Positions 15,930 through 25,185 of a stretch of 64,000 bases of DNA are shown piece by piece. Numbering within the stretch: the stretch's first letter is position 1; each line of letters begins with the position of its first letter. Source of the stretch: Actinomyces sp. oral taxon 897 (lineage in GTDB: Bacteria > Actinomycetota > Actinomycetes > Actinomycetales > Actinomycetaceae); assembly GCF_002999235.1 (NCBI RefSeq), contig NZ_CP027236.1, positions 2,852,001 to 2,916,000 of the forward strand, given 5' to 3'. The notes below the pieces were generated by a model, which was not told the DNA's origin, made no database searches, and saw only the letters and a list, made by a program, of their open reading frames with translations. Both the position numbers and the translations under genes were made by a program.

Positions 15930-16329
15930 GGTAGAACGAGTAAGAGGACCCAGAGCTCCACCATGAGGTGCCTTACGTGGCACCTCATGGTTGGTTGCTA
16001 CGGAGTCGAGTCATTTCCGCGCATCTAGATGGGTCAGGAGGCTCGTCAAAAGTCGAGTCATCCTGGTGCGCTCACACGTAAGAGGTGTATGATCCTTTGT
16101 AGGAGGTACCGCATCGCGACCATCTCACACGTCGTAGCGCCCTAGCAGCGAGGGCGACTGCGACTGTGGCGACGGGAGGCCCGGTGCAGATTCGGGGCTT
16201 CAGGAAGGTACCTCGCAGTCTCGGGTATCGTCTATAACGGTTTGCGTCCCAGAGAGCAATAGTATTGACGACCATAATGCTTTATGTTCCTGAACCGTTC
16301 GACGTACTTATTCATGAGGAGAACAGACA
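15930..16329. other. 400-base gap between lipoprotein genes
   Basis: After the terminator at 15960 I see no gene. GTCGAGTCAT occurs twice, at about 16003 and 16040. The region before copy 2 is AT-rich (TATTGACGACCATAATGC near 16263) and probably holds its promoter, though no well-spaced -35/-10 pair is convincing. Confidence 0.4.
15960..15991 (+). terminator. Hairpin terminator after lipoprotein copy 1
   Basis: CCATGAGGTGCC and its complement GGCACCTCATGG form a perfect 12-bp stem (plus one outer A-T pair) with a 6-base loop, followed by TTGGTTGCT. Confidence 0.8.
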
Positions 16330-17337
16330 ATGACCGGCAGTCGCTCGTCCCTGCGTTCTATTAGTGCTGCCATGCTGGGTGTGATTGTGGTCCTGGGGGC
16401 GTGCTCCCAGGGAGGGGAGACGAGCGGTCAGGGGGCTTCGGCGCCGCCTGGTGGGCAGGTAGCCTCTACGGGTAGTTCTGCTGTGGAGGGCGTTGGGGCC
16501 GAGGTCACGAAGGACCAGTCTCATTGGACTCTTCCCACTGACCCCTATTACGGTGGGCAGACTATGGCCTTGAGCCTTCAGGCATGGGATATCGCGGTCA
16601 GGAACTGTATGGTCAAGGCCGGGTTCTCTGACTATCGAGTGGGCATGGATGCCTCTGCCCCGCTGCCCGCCAACCTTGCTGGTGACGGCATCTCCACCTT
16701 CTTTAACGAGACCACTGCCAGCCAGTTCGGGTATCGGCGCGCTCCTGACCCAAGGAATGTTTTAGAGGCGGAGATTGAGGCCGCTGGACCTGGAGGTCTC
16801 TTCGCCAGCAAGGACAAGGAGTTCCATAAACAAATGGACGTTTGTGATATGGAAGGACGGGCTGCCGTGGCGGGGGTAAGTGTGGAAGAGTTTAAGGAGA
16901 GGTCCAACAAGTTGGCCGATGACGTCCAGGAAGATCTTTCCTCAATTGGCTCGCAGCTCAATCGACTTGCTGTGGACCTTAATTCGCCTGAGTTGAGTGC
17001 GGCGGCTGCGTCGTGGCGTGAGTGCATGGCGCCCCTGGGGATCTCTGACCTGCCGGACCGTCCCTGGGACGCAGGGTCTATGGGCCTTCCTGAGTCCCTT
17101 CGGGACAAGTGGGGCTGGAGGCCGACAGGTAAGCCTTCTGCCGATGAGATCGCTACGGCGAGTGCTGACGCCGCCTGTCGGGCCTCCTCGGGGTGGACCG
17201 ACACCCTCTACCAGCAGGAGTGGGACACGCATCAGGCCTTCGTGGACGCCCACCGCGCCGAGCTGGCACCTGTCCTAGCCGAGCACCAGGCCGAGGCCGC
17301 CCGCGCCCGCGAGATCATAGCCAAGGGAGGGGTGTAA
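16330..17337 (+). CDS. Tandem lipoprotein family, copy 2
   Basis: 335-residue lipoprotein, lipobox LGAC, GAGGAG upstream of the ATG at 16330. It follows the same two-half plan as copy 1 (NCMVKAGFSDYRV; ECMAPLGISDLPD) with the four conserved cysteines. The last 250 or so bases are almost identical to those of copies 1 and 4, whereas the N-terminal spacer and the middle differ. That pattern is expected from recent duplication or gene conversion. Function unknown. Confidence 0.8.
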   Translation: MTGSRSSLRSISAAMLGVIVVLGACSQGGETSGQGASAPPGGQVASTGSSAVEGVGAEVTKDQSHWTLPTDPYYGGQTMALSLQAWDIAVRNCMVKAGFSDYRVGMDASAPLPANLAGDGISTFFNETTASQFGYRRAPDPRNVLEAEIEAAGPGGLFASKDKEFHKQMDVCDMEGRAAVAGVSVEEFKERSNKLADDVQEDLSSIGSQLNRLAVDLNSPELSAAAASWRECMAPLGISDLPDRPWDAGSMGLPESLRDKWGWRPTGKPSADEIATASADAACRASSGWTDTLYQQEWDTHQAFVDAHRAELAPVLAEHQAEAARAREIIAKGGV

Positions 17338-17398
17338 GACTATTATGGGATCTCGTATTATGGGAGCCTCGCACCGTCGTGTTAACAGGAGGACGTCT

Positions 17399-18436
17399 GT
17401 GACGGTTGAGAAAGAATGTCTGACACGGATGCAAGGTACTCGACTGGCCGGGCTAGGCTGCTTGGTCGCTCTGGCTCTTGTCTGCACAATGGTTGGTTCC
17501 TGCTCTACCGCGGTGGATGGCGGTGTGGCGTCATCCACTGCGGGGGCCAGCTATGGCGGGTCGGTGGGTCCTAGTTCGTCGTCTGGTGGGGAGGACTCGC
17601 TGGGTGTTACTAAGGACATTAGTACCTGGGCGCTCCCGTTTGACCGTATCTATGACGAGGAGCTCTTGAGGCTGCAGGTTCACCTAGTGCATGTGTGGGT
17701 GGACGAGTGCATGCTGGAGCACGGGTTCCCGGACTACGAGATCTTGTCCTCTATTGACGTCCCCTACCCGGAAACTAATCCGCATGGTTTCTCGGCGCTA
17801 TTCAATACTGCGATCGCACAGAAGTACGGTTACCGTAAGGCCCCGGATCCGGGTTACCGTTACAGTTCGGGTGGTGTCGAGAACAGAGATCGTTCCTACT
17901 ACGAGGACAAGTCGCAGGCGTTTAAGGATCAGATGTATACTTGCGTGAACGAGGCAAATGTGCGTGAAAACGGTCCTATTCCAACGGGGGAGCCTGTTGC
18001 GAGCAAGCCTGGGTCCTATGAGTACGAGCTCAACCAGTTTGGGATCAGTAACTCCGACCCTGCCCTGGCCGCTCAAGCTAAGGCCTGGGTGGAGTGCATG
18101 GCGCCACAGGGTATTAGTGACCTGCCCAGTGCCCCCTGGATGCTGCAGAACTATGGTGATATGCCTGAGTCGCTCAAGGAGCGTTGGGACTGGTGGCCCC
18201 TGGGGGATGCCAGTGCCGATGAGATCCAGGTGGCGACTTTTGACGCCGGGTGCCGTGAGTCCTCGGGGTGGAACCAGGCCCTGTACGACCTGACCTGGGA
18301 CCGCCAGGTTGCCTTCATTGCCGCCCACCGTGCTGACGTGCAGCGCGCCCTTGACGCCCACGCCGCCGAGAAGACCCGCCTACGCGATCTACTGTCCCAG
18401 GCTGCCAACGGGACAGAAGAAGGAGACAAGCAATGA
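17399..18436 (+). CDS. Tandem lipoprotein family, divergent copy 3
   Basis: 345-residue lipoprotein with lipobox VGSC. The GTG at 17399 has a perfect AGGAGG six bases upstream; the ATG at 17345 would give an N-terminal extension without a ribosome site. It keeps the family plan (ECMLEHGFPDYEI, ECMAPQGISDLPS, LPFDRIYDEEL in place of the PYYGG segment, GCRESSGWNQALYD) but is much more diverged than the other three. This suggests an older duplication and perhaps a distinct partner role. It overlaps copy 4 by four bases and is therefore co-translated with it. Confidence 0.8.
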   Translation: MTVEKECLTRMQGTRLAGLGCLVALALVCTMVGSCSTAVDGGVASSTAGASYGGSVGPSSSSGGEDSLGVTKDISTWALPFDRIYDEELLRLQVHLVHVWVDECMLEHGFPDYEILSSIDVPYPETNPHGFSALFNTAIAQKYGYRKAPDPGYRYSSGGVENRDRSYYEDKSQAFKDQMYTCVNEANVRENGPIPTGEPVASKPGSYEYELNQFGISNSDPALAAQAKAWVECMAPQGISDLPSAPWMLQNYGDMPESLKERWDWWPLGDASADEIQVATFDAGCRESSGWNQALYDLTWDRQVAFIAAHRADVQRALDAHAAEKTRLRDLLSQAANGTEEGDKQ

Positions 18437-19449
18437 CTGACGGTCGCTCACCCCTGCGTTCCATCTGTGCTGTCGTGCTGGGTATGACCATGTTCCTGGG
18501 GGCGTGCTCCCAGGGAGGGAAGACAAGCGGGCAAGGGGCCTCGGCGCCGCCTGACGGGCAAACCTCGCCATCTACAGTTGTAGCTTCTAGCGCCGTCACG
18601 ACGACAGGGGCCGAGGTGACGAAGGACCAGTCTCACTGGACCCTTCCCACTGACCCCTACTATGGTGGGCAGACTATGGCCTTGACCCTTCAAGCCGAAA
18701 GTACTGTAGCCAGGAACTGCATGGTCAAGGCGGGGTTCTCTGACTATCGTGTGCGCATGGATGCTTCGGCCCCGCCGCCCGCCAACCTTGCTGGTGACGG
18801 CATCTCCACCTTCTTTAATGAGACCACTGCCAGCCAGTTCGGATACCATCAGGCCCCTGATCCTCGGGATCTTCTGAGGGACGAGGTCGAGGCCGCTGGA
18901 GGCAGTCTTTATGCCGGAAGAGGTGACGGGTTCCTTGACCAGCTAAGTATCTGTAACCTGGAGGGGCAGGCTGCTGTGGCGGGGGTAAGTGTGGAGGAGT
19001 TTAAGGAGCGATTCAATAAGTCGGTTGAGGATGCCCAGGCCGATCCTTCCTCTATTAGCTCCCAGCTTAACCGGCTGGGAACAGACCGTACCTCTCCTGA
19101 GTTGAGTGCGGCGGCTGCGTCGTGGCGTGAGTGCATGGCGCCCTTGGGGATCTCTGACCTGCCGGACCGTCCCTGGGACGCGGGTTCCACGGGAGGACTT
19201 CCTGAGTCCCTTCGGGACAAGTGGAACTGGAGGCCGATCGCTACGCCGTCAGCTGATGAGATCGCTACGGCGAGTGCTGACGCCGCCTGTCGGGCCTCAT
19301 CGGGGTGGACCGACACCCTCTACCAGCAGGAGTGGGACACGCGCCAGGCCTTCGTGGACGCCCACCGCGCCGAGCTGGCACCTGTCCTAGCCGAGCACCA
19401 GGCTGAGGCCGCCCGCGCCCGAGAGATTATCGCCAAGGGAGGTGTCTGA
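18433..19449 (+). CDS. Tandem lipoprotein family, copy 4
   Basis: 338-residue lipoprotein, lipobox LGAC, AAGGAG ahead of the ATG at 18433, which overlaps the stop of copy 3. It is close to copies 1 and 2 over the whole length, most strongly in the C-terminal half (SWRECMAPLGISDLPDRPW, DAACRASSGWTDTLYQQEW). It lies 66 bases before the membrane-fusion adaptor gene, linking the family to that exporter. Function unknown; a substrate-capture or envelope-stress role is only a guess. Confidence 0.8.
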   Translation: MTDGRSPLRSICAVVLGMTMFLGACSQGGKTSGQGASAPPDGQTSPSTVVASSAVTTTGAEVTKDQSHWTLPTDPYYGGQTMALTLQAESTVARNCMVKAGFSDYRVRMDASAPPPANLAGDGISTFFNETTASQFGYHQAPDPRDLLRDEVEAAGGSLYAGRGDGFLDQLSICNLEGQAAVAGVSVEEFKERFNKSVEDAQADPSSISSQLNRLGTDRTSPELSAAAASWRECMAPLGISDLPDRPWDAGSTGGLPESLRDKWNWRPIATPSADEIATASADAACRASSGWTDTLYQQEWDTRQAFVDAHRAELAPVLAEHQAEAARAREIIAKGGV

Positions 19450-19515
19450 GCTCCACCTGTCTACCGCCCCCGTACTCCCCGTAGAATTTCCCTTACCTCA
19501 CCCCTAGGACCCAGT

Positions 19516-20841
19516 ATGCGTCTCATCCGAACCTCTCGCTCCGATTCCTCAGCCACTCGTGAGAAAGGCGTCAGGGCGCGCTGGTGGTGGGCGGTACTGG
19601 CCGTGGTCGCCGCCGTCGGACTCGTTGCCGGGACCTGGGCACTGGCCTCCCGCTTCGAGTCCCCGGCACAGCGCGAGGCAGCCGCCGCACCGCCCTCCGC
19701 CAATGCCGTCGTGGTGGAGGTGACTCGTGGTGACCTGAAGGAGCAGACCACCGTCATGGCCTCTGCTGAGGCCAGCGGGGCCCGCAGCCTGCCCCTTCCA
19801 CGCCCCAGCGGGACCGCGGTGGTCACCTCTACCGGGGTGAACGTGGGTGAGGACCTCAGCAGCGGCCAGGTGGTGACCTGGGTCAATGACCGGCCGGTGT
19901 TCGCCCTGGCTGGTACCTTCCCCATGTACCGGGACATTGGTGAGGGGGACTCCGGTGCGGACGTGACCATGGTCCAGGAGGCCCTGAGGGACCTGGGCTA
20001 CAACATCACGGCCACCGGCAGCTTTGGGCCGCTGACCGCCTCCTGCATCCAGAGCCTCTACCAGAAGGTCGGCTCCCAGGCCCCGACGCGCCCGGCTGCC
20101 TCCGGTGACGGCCCCGGGGACTCCTCCTCAGCACAAGGCGGGGCCGACAAGGACGACGGGACCCCCGCGCCTGCCGCGGCCCCGGCTACCAAGGCCGCCG
20201 CGCAGATCATGCTGCCGGCCTCAGAGGTCATGGTGCTCTCAGGCCTGCCCTCCAAGGTCGCCCAGGTTCCCGACGTGGGTACGGTCCTGACGGACAGCAG
20301 TGCCACCCTGGGACTGTCCAGCTCCACTATGACCTTGACCGCGCCGGTCCCCGGTAACATGGCCGCCCGCCTGGGGAGCGGCAAGGTCTCGGGGACAGCC
20401 GTCCTGGACGGTACCAGCGTGCCGGTCAAGGTGGCCTCAGTGGATGAGAAGAAGCCGGACTCCACCGGTCAGGGCGGTGAGGGGGCAGGCAGCCCGGGCA
20501 AGGAGGGCTCCCGCGACTCCGGAGGAGGGGCAGGTGGCTCAGGATCCGTGGCCTCCCTGACGCCCACCAGCGGGGAGATTCCCGCCTCCTGGGCCGGACG
20601 CAAGGACGTGCTGGTCACCCTGAACCTGACCGCCCCCCTGACCGGTGTCCTCACCGTGCCCCAGCGTGCCATTGCCACAGACGCTCAAGGATCCTCCAGC
20701 GTCCTGGTCCAAGGGGCCGACGGGGGCTTCACCCAGGTGACGGTGACCGTCTCCGGCTGCGTGGCCGGCACCTGCGCACTGGCTGAGCCCGAGGCCGGCA
20801 GCGTCCTGACTGAGGGCGCCAAGGTGAGGGTGGACCGCTAA
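19516..20841 (+). CDS. Membrane-fusion (MacA-like) adaptor with peptidoglycan-binding domain
   Basis: 441 residues, one N-terminal membrane anchor (about 23-46) and an extracellular part. A PG_binding_1-like domain lies at about 140-185 (GDSGADVTMVQEALRDLGY, SFGPLTASCIQSLYQ). The remainder resembles the barrel and linker parts of periplasmic adaptor proteins (LTVPQRAIATD, GAKVRVDR). Two Ser/Gly/Pro-rich linkers (about 195-225 and 315-350) replace the usual coiled coil. The stop overlaps the ATG of the ABC gene by one base. In a monoderm such adaptors are thought to link an ABC exporter to the wall; the substrate is unknown. Confidence 0.85.
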   Translation: MRLIRTSRSDSSATREKGVRARWWWAVLAVVAAVGLVAGTWALASRFESPAQREAAAAPPSANAVVVEVTRGDLKEQTTVMASAEASGARSLPLPRPSGTAVVTSTGVNVGEDLSSGQVVTWVNDRPVFALAGTFPMYRDIGEGDSGADVTMVQEALRDLGYNITATGSFGPLTASCIQSLYQKVGSQAPTRPAASGDGPGDSSSAQGGADKDDGTPAPAAAPATKAAAQIMLPASEVMVLSGLPSKVAQVPDVGTVLTDSSATLGLSSSTMTLTAPVPGNMAARLGSGKVSGTAVLDGTSVPVKVASVDEKKPDSTGQGGEGAGSPGKEGSRDSGGGAGGSGSVASLTPTSGEIPASWAGRKDVLVTLNLTAPLTGVLTVPQRAIATDAQGSSSVLVQGADGGFTQVTVTVSGCVAGTCALAEPEAGSVLTEGAKVRVDR

Positions 20842-22958
20842 TGGCCACCCTCACCCTGGAGCACGTGTCTAGGACCTACCGGGGCGCCTCACCCGTGGAG
20901 GCCCTCAAGGACGTGTCCCTGACGATCAGCCAGGGGGAGTACGTCGCTATTGAGGGGCCCTCCGGCTCGGGCAAGTCCACCCTGCTCAACCAGCTCGCCC
21001 TGCTGGACGTCCCCACCGAGGGGGAGTACATCATTGACTCCCACCCCACCACCGGCCTGTCCGACGCCGGGCGGGCCCGCCTGCGCAGCGCCACCTTCGC
21101 CTTTATCTTCCAGTCCTTCCACCTGCTGGAGGGACGCAGCGTGCTGGACAACGTGGCCCTGGGCACCTTGTACCGGGGCCTGGCTGCCTCCCGCCGCCGG
21201 GAGCTGGCCCGTCAGGCCCTGGAGGTCGTAGGCCTGGCCGCCAAGGCCGGGGAGCGGGCCGCACGCCTGTCCGGGGGTGAGCGGCAGCGGGTGGCGATCG
21301 CCCGGGCCATTGCCTCGGGCGCCCCTGTGGTGGTGGCCGACGAGCCCACCGGCAACCTCGACTCTGCCAACTCCCTGACCGTGATGGAGACCCTGGAGGA
21401 GCTCAACACCAGGGGCTCCACCCTCATTGTGGTCACCCACGACCCTGCCCTGGCGTCCCGGGCCCGACGTCGCCTGAAGGTCCTGGACGGGGTCGTCACC
21501 GACACCACCGAGCCGGTCGCCCCCGCTGCTGCCGGTAGTGCCGCCGCTAGCCCGGCCAGCGCCGCCAGCGTTGCCAGCCCCGCGACCCCGGCCCGCAGCA
21601 CCGGCCCGTCGCGCCGTCGCGCCGCCCGACGCACCCGGGGCACCCCTGGCCGCCGGGCGGGCGCCGACCCGGGCGTCCACGAGCGCGACACGCTCCTGCT
21701 GCCCTCCGCTCAGGACGGCTGCCCGGACCGGCCCGCGGCCCCGCCCTGGGAGGTGCCCGTCCCGGAGGGGCGGGACTCACGGGTGCGGGTGGCTGACGCC
21801 CTGGCCGACGCCTGGCGGGGACTGTGGACCAAGACAGGGCGGACGCTGGCGCTCATGGCCGCCGTCGCCCTGGGCGTGGGCCTGGCCCTGACCACCATGG
21901 GACTCTCCCAGACGGCCTCAGGCCAGGTATCGGACATCTTTGACGCCCAGCGCAACCAGCGGGTGGCCATGACCTCACCTGACCTGATGCAGAACCCCGC
22001 GCCCGCGGCCGAGCTCCTGTCTACCACCGCCATGGACCGGGTGGGCTCCCTGGCCGGGGTCAGGGAGGTGCTCGTCTACTCCGTCTACGAGCAGGCCCCC
22101 ATCGCCACCACCCCCACGGACGCCGCCAACGAGGCGGGGAACCAGCGTTACGAGGTCGTCGGACTGGTGGGTGGGCGCGTCCCCGCCAGCATCCTCACCC
22201 TGGACAGCTCCGGACCCTCCGTGACCACGCTGGGGCCCGGCGAGGTGATCGTCGGCACCCAGGTGGCCACACAGATCCAGCTCGGGCCCCTGGCGGCCTC
22301 CCCGGCGATCTGGGTCGACGGCGTCCCCATGCGGGTGGTCGGGATCCTCAAGGACGCCGGGCTGCAGGTCACGCTCATTAACTCCGTCATTATGGCCTCC
22401 GACCAGGTCACCGGAAAGGCCCGGTACGCGGGTGCGGAGATCAAGGTGGCTCCCGGCGCCGCCCCGCAGGTGGCCGCCCAGGCGCCGGTGGCCTGGCTGC
22501 CCACCGCCCCGCAGGGCGTGACCGTGAACGCGCCGCCGGACCCCATGAGCCTGCGTGAGTCCATTGAGTCCAACGTCACCACCATGCTCCTGACCCTGAC
22601 AGGTGTCACCCTCCTGGCCTCCGTGCTGTCGCTGACCAACTCCATGACCACCGCCGTCTTCCAACGCACAGGTGAGCTGGGGCTGCGCCGGGCCATTGGC
22701 GCCCGACGCACCCACCTCACGGCGCTCATTCTCAGCGAGTCCCTGACCATTGGGACCCTTGGCGGGCTCCTGGGTGCCTACGCCTCGGTCATGGTCATCC
22801 TCGCCGTCACGATCGTCCGGCACTGGCAGCCCGTCCTGGACCCGGTCCTGGTGCCCCTGGGAGTGGTCGGGGGCATCGTGGTGGGCACTCTGGGCGGGGC
22901 CCTGGCCACCAGCAGGGCCGGGCGCATCCAGCCCTCCGACGCCCTGCGGACCACCTAA
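20841..22958 (+). CDS. MacB-like ABC transporter, ATPase and FtsX-type permease fused
   Basis: 705 residues. The ATPase has Walker A GPSGSGKST (39-47), Q-loop Gln91, signature LSGGE (143-147), Walker B VVVADE (163-168) and switch His200. A basic, Ala/Ser/Pro-rich linker (about 230-300) leads to the first membrane helix near 335-355, a large extracellular domain, and three C-terminal helices (about 575-700) with the FtsX/MacB signature (RTGELGLRRAIGARR). Such proteins act as mechanotransmission motors moving peptides or lipids at the outer face. With the adjacent adaptor and lipoproteins it forms one export or resistance machine. Confidence 0.92.
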   Translation: MATLTLEHVSRTYRGASPVEALKDVSLTISQGEYVAIEGPSGSGKSTLLNQLALLDVPTEGEYIIDSHPTTGLSDAGRARLRSATFAFIFQSFHLLEGRSVLDNVALGTLYRGLAASRRRELARQALEVVGLAAKAGERAARLSGGERQRVAIARAIASGAPVVVADEPTGNLDSANSLTVMETLEELNTRGSTLIVVTHDPALASRARRRLKVLDGVVTDTTEPVAPAAAGSAAASPASAASVASPATPARSTGPSRRRAARRTRGTPGRRAGADPGVHERDTLLLPSAQDGCPDRPAAPPWEVPVPEGRDSRVRVADALADAWRGLWTKTGRTLALMAAVALGVGLALTTMGLSQTASGQVSDIFDAQRNQRVAMTSPDLMQNPAPAAELLSTTAMDRVGSLAGVREVLVYSVYEQAPIATTPTDAANEAGNQRYEVVGLVGGRVPASILTLDSSGPSVTTLGPGEVIVGTQVATQIQLGPLAASPAIWVDGVPMRVVGILKDAGLQVTLINSVIMASDQVTGKARYAGAEIKVAPGAAPQVAAQAPVAWLPTAPQGVTVNAPPDPMSLRESIESNVTTMLLTLTGVTLLASVLSLTNSMTTAVFQRTGELGLRRAIGARRTHLTALILSESLTIGTLGGLLGAYASVMVILAVTIVRHWQPVLDPVLVPLGVVGGIVVGTLGGALATSRAGRIQPSDALRTT

Positions 22959-23234
22959 CGCCGGGTGGGTTGCGGTATCTGCGCAGGTCAGGCGCCTAAA
23001 AGGAGGCCGGGCGAAAACTTAAACGTTTGTGACGCCCTCTGACGGGCCCGGAGGGTGGACAATGGTTGCCAGGTGCCCCGCCCCTCCTGGGGGGCGAGGC
23101 CCTCGCTCCTGACCGGAGCCACTGAGACCACGGCGAGCAACTAGGGAGCCTGACGGTACGTCACCACTTCCAACGCCAGGCATGCTTCCTGGACCTGCGG
23201 GAGCCTGGAGTCACGTGTTAGACGGGGGCGCTGC
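22959..23234. other. Gap between the ABC gene and the membrane-protein array
   Basis: About 275 bases. No gene, strong hairpin or convincing promoter is seen. Base composition shifts from GC-rich to AT-rich across it, marking a boundary in the island. Confidence 0.4.
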
Positions 23235-23711
23235 ATGAGCAGTAAAGATATGGATACCCGATCCAAGGCCTCTTGGTGGGTCGGGCGCGCGCCTATGGTG
23301 AGACGCGCGTTTTGGTGGGGCGGACTGGTACTGCTGTCTCCTGCTCCGATGTCATTTCTGGACATGACGGCAGTTCATGATTTCTTCTCAGTTTTCCCTT
23401 CCCCCCTCAAGGTGCCGCCATCGGGTTCGAGTCGTAGTGCCGCAACGGACCTAGCGGAAGTCATTGAAGAAGAACGTATCATTGCCACGCTCGTGGCTGG
23501 CCTCCTGCTTTGGCTTCTCTGCATTCTATTTAGTTCAGATGAAGCTAGCTATAAATATTATTCTAATATGCAGTCTGGCCCCATGTCGAAAAGCAGTATC
23601 GCACAACGTGTAGTTATTTGCGTTGTGTCCGCCGTATTTGCGCTCAGTGCTGCCGTGATCATCCTCCTATTCTCAATCTCTATCGATTTGTACTACAATC
23701 CAACTCCTTGA
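23235..23711 (+). CDS. Tandem membrane-protein family, short copy
   Basis: 158 residues, three predicted membrane segments. It corresponds only to the C-terminal half of the three longer genes downstream: the shared landmarks are a Lys/Arg-rich entry followed by FWWGGLVLLSPAPMS, a central LLWLLC helix, and a last helix ending in a short outer tail. The N-terminal four-helix half is missing, so this may be a truncated relic, or a short form that still works. The ATG at 23235 follows a G-rich stretch. Confidence 0.6.
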   Translation: MSSKDMDTRSKASWWVGRAPMVRRAFWWGGLVLLSPAPMSFLDMTAVHDFFSVFPSPLKVPPSGSSRSAATDLAEVIEEERIIATLVAGLLLWLLCILFSSDEASYKYYSNMQSGPMSKSSIAQRVVICVVSAVFALSAAVIILLFSISIDLYYNPTP

Positions 23712-24000
23712 TGACGTTGTAGTGCAGCCACGGGACGTAACCGTCTCTCTTGCGCTATACGGAACGTCGTTCCGGGACTCCTCGTTTGAGGAAGGGGATC
23801 TGCTCCACGGGTCCCCAGGGATGTGCCGGACCTGGGCAACTGAGCCTCAAGACGGGGAGCAGCGCTGCGTGCGAGACAGAAGAAGATCCAAGATCAGCAT
23901 CCCGAGCGGACCGGACCCGCATCCAGAACATGCATGCAGAGCGGGCGTGTTTTGTGTGGTCCTCTTTATTTTCAGCACAACCTAGTGTATGCTAGAGACC
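23712..24000. promoter_or_regulatory. Gap with a leaderless-type promoter for the next gene
   Basis: No gene is supported in 23712-23980. TATGCT at 23988-23993 lies seven bases before the ATG at 24001, consistent with a leaderless transcript. A similar GTGTACACTAGA phrase precedes the next copy near 25139. Confidence 0.4.
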
Positions 24001-25083
24001 ATGAACAGCGTCGAGAAGAATGTTCGCAACAAAATTGTGAAGGACGAAGATCACCTTATAGTTAGACTGGTTACGTACTTCATTGCGCTGACACTTGTAA
24101 AGTGTGTGAGCGATTTGTCTATTGAGTATCAGTGTTTGGTCCATGGTTCATTTTGCGTCGCTCCAGCGTATTTTGACGTAGCTGCGTACTTCGGTATAAC
24201 TGCTCTTATTGTACCTTTCATCCTAAACTTTATCGTGTACGTTGTAATTCTTTATGTTGACGGAAACTATCGTTTGCGTTCTCGTGAAGTTGTGATGTTT
24301 ATGAGTCTCTCATATCCGTTAGGGTCGTATATTTGTCAACTTATATTTGACGGATTTCGTCTTACTCGAAGATTTTCCCTTTACTCGATGTATATTGCTT
24401 GGAACGGATGGGGGGACAGCTCTGCGGCGGTCTTTCGAGCGCCGATCATGTTTTTTGGTATCTGGGTGCTGGGTATGATATGGTTGGGCTTCGCGAGCGA
24501 AGTAACACGTCCACGTTATCCTCAGCGGAAAGCTCCGTCACGGACAGACAGTACTTCCGAGCCGACAGGAGCGACTCAGGCAACACGAGGGACGCTCAAG
24601 AAGCATTTTGAAGATTCTATCCAAATACTTCTTGGTCCGATCGTTGTGATGTTTGCGGTCATGCCTTTAAGCTCATGGTGGGTCAAGCGTGTCTCTGTGC
24701 TCAAGCGCGTCCTCTGGTGGGGCGGCCTGGTCCTGATGTCACCTGCAATAATGTCACTGTTTTACTGGCGTGCTGTCTGCCGCTTCTTTGCGTTTTCTTC
24801 CGCGCAGGTTTACGAGACTGGTGACTCGCTAAATCCGGAAGCATTCATCTTAGGACGCATACTCCTGTCGATCTTGGCGGGTGCCCTATGCTGGGTTCTC
24901 TGTGGCGTTTTCGGTACGCTCCTGCGTTGTGTGGAAACTGCAAACCTGCCGCGCCCTACAAAAAGTAATGATAATCGATTGGTGGTCGCGGCGGTGTCAA
25001 CCGCGTTTGTCGTATCAGCCTGTCTCGTCGGACTGATCTGTCTGATCGGCATTAACCTTGATGGCGTCTCGAGCTCCTTTTGA
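24001..25083 (+). CDS. Tandem membrane-protein family, full-length divergent copy
   Basis: 360 residues, about seven membrane segments in two blocks: four in residues 20-170 and three in 225-355, joined by a hydrophilic loop rich in Ser/Thr/Arg. Constant landmarks shared with the neighbours are SLYxAWxxWG, a KRVLWWGGLVLMSPA helix and AAVSTAFVVSACLVGLICLIGINL. It is notably AT-rich with codon use unlike housekeeping genes here, suggesting transfer. I recognise no family. Its position after an exporter and a peptide-signalling operon would suit an immunity or accessory membrane protein. The in-frame ATG at 23989 is an alternative start. Confidence 0.7.
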   Translation: MNSVEKNVRNKIVKDEDHLIVRLVTYFIALTLVKCVSDLSIEYQCLVHGSFCVAPAYFDVAAYFGITALIVPFILNFIVYVVILYVDGNYRLRSREVVMFMSLSYPLGSYICQLIFDGFRLTRRFSLYSMYIAWNGWGDSSAAVFRAPIMFFGIWVLGMIWLGFASEVTRPRYPQRKAPSRTDSTSEPTGATQATRGTLKKHFEDSIQILLGPIVVMFAVMPLSSWWVKRVSVLKRVLWWGGLVLMSPAIMSLFYWRAVCRFFAFSSAQVYETGDSLNPEAFILGRILLSILAGALCWVLCGVFGTLLRCVETANLPRPTKSNDNRLVVAAVSTAFVVSACLVGLICLIGINLDGVSSSF

Positions 25084-25185
25084 AGATAGGTATTCCAAAC
25101 TCTGCGAGGGCCGGAGTGAAGCCGTGGGCCGTCCTGGTGTACACTAGAAGCTTGCAGGGTATCGAGGAGAACGTGGGAGACAGGC

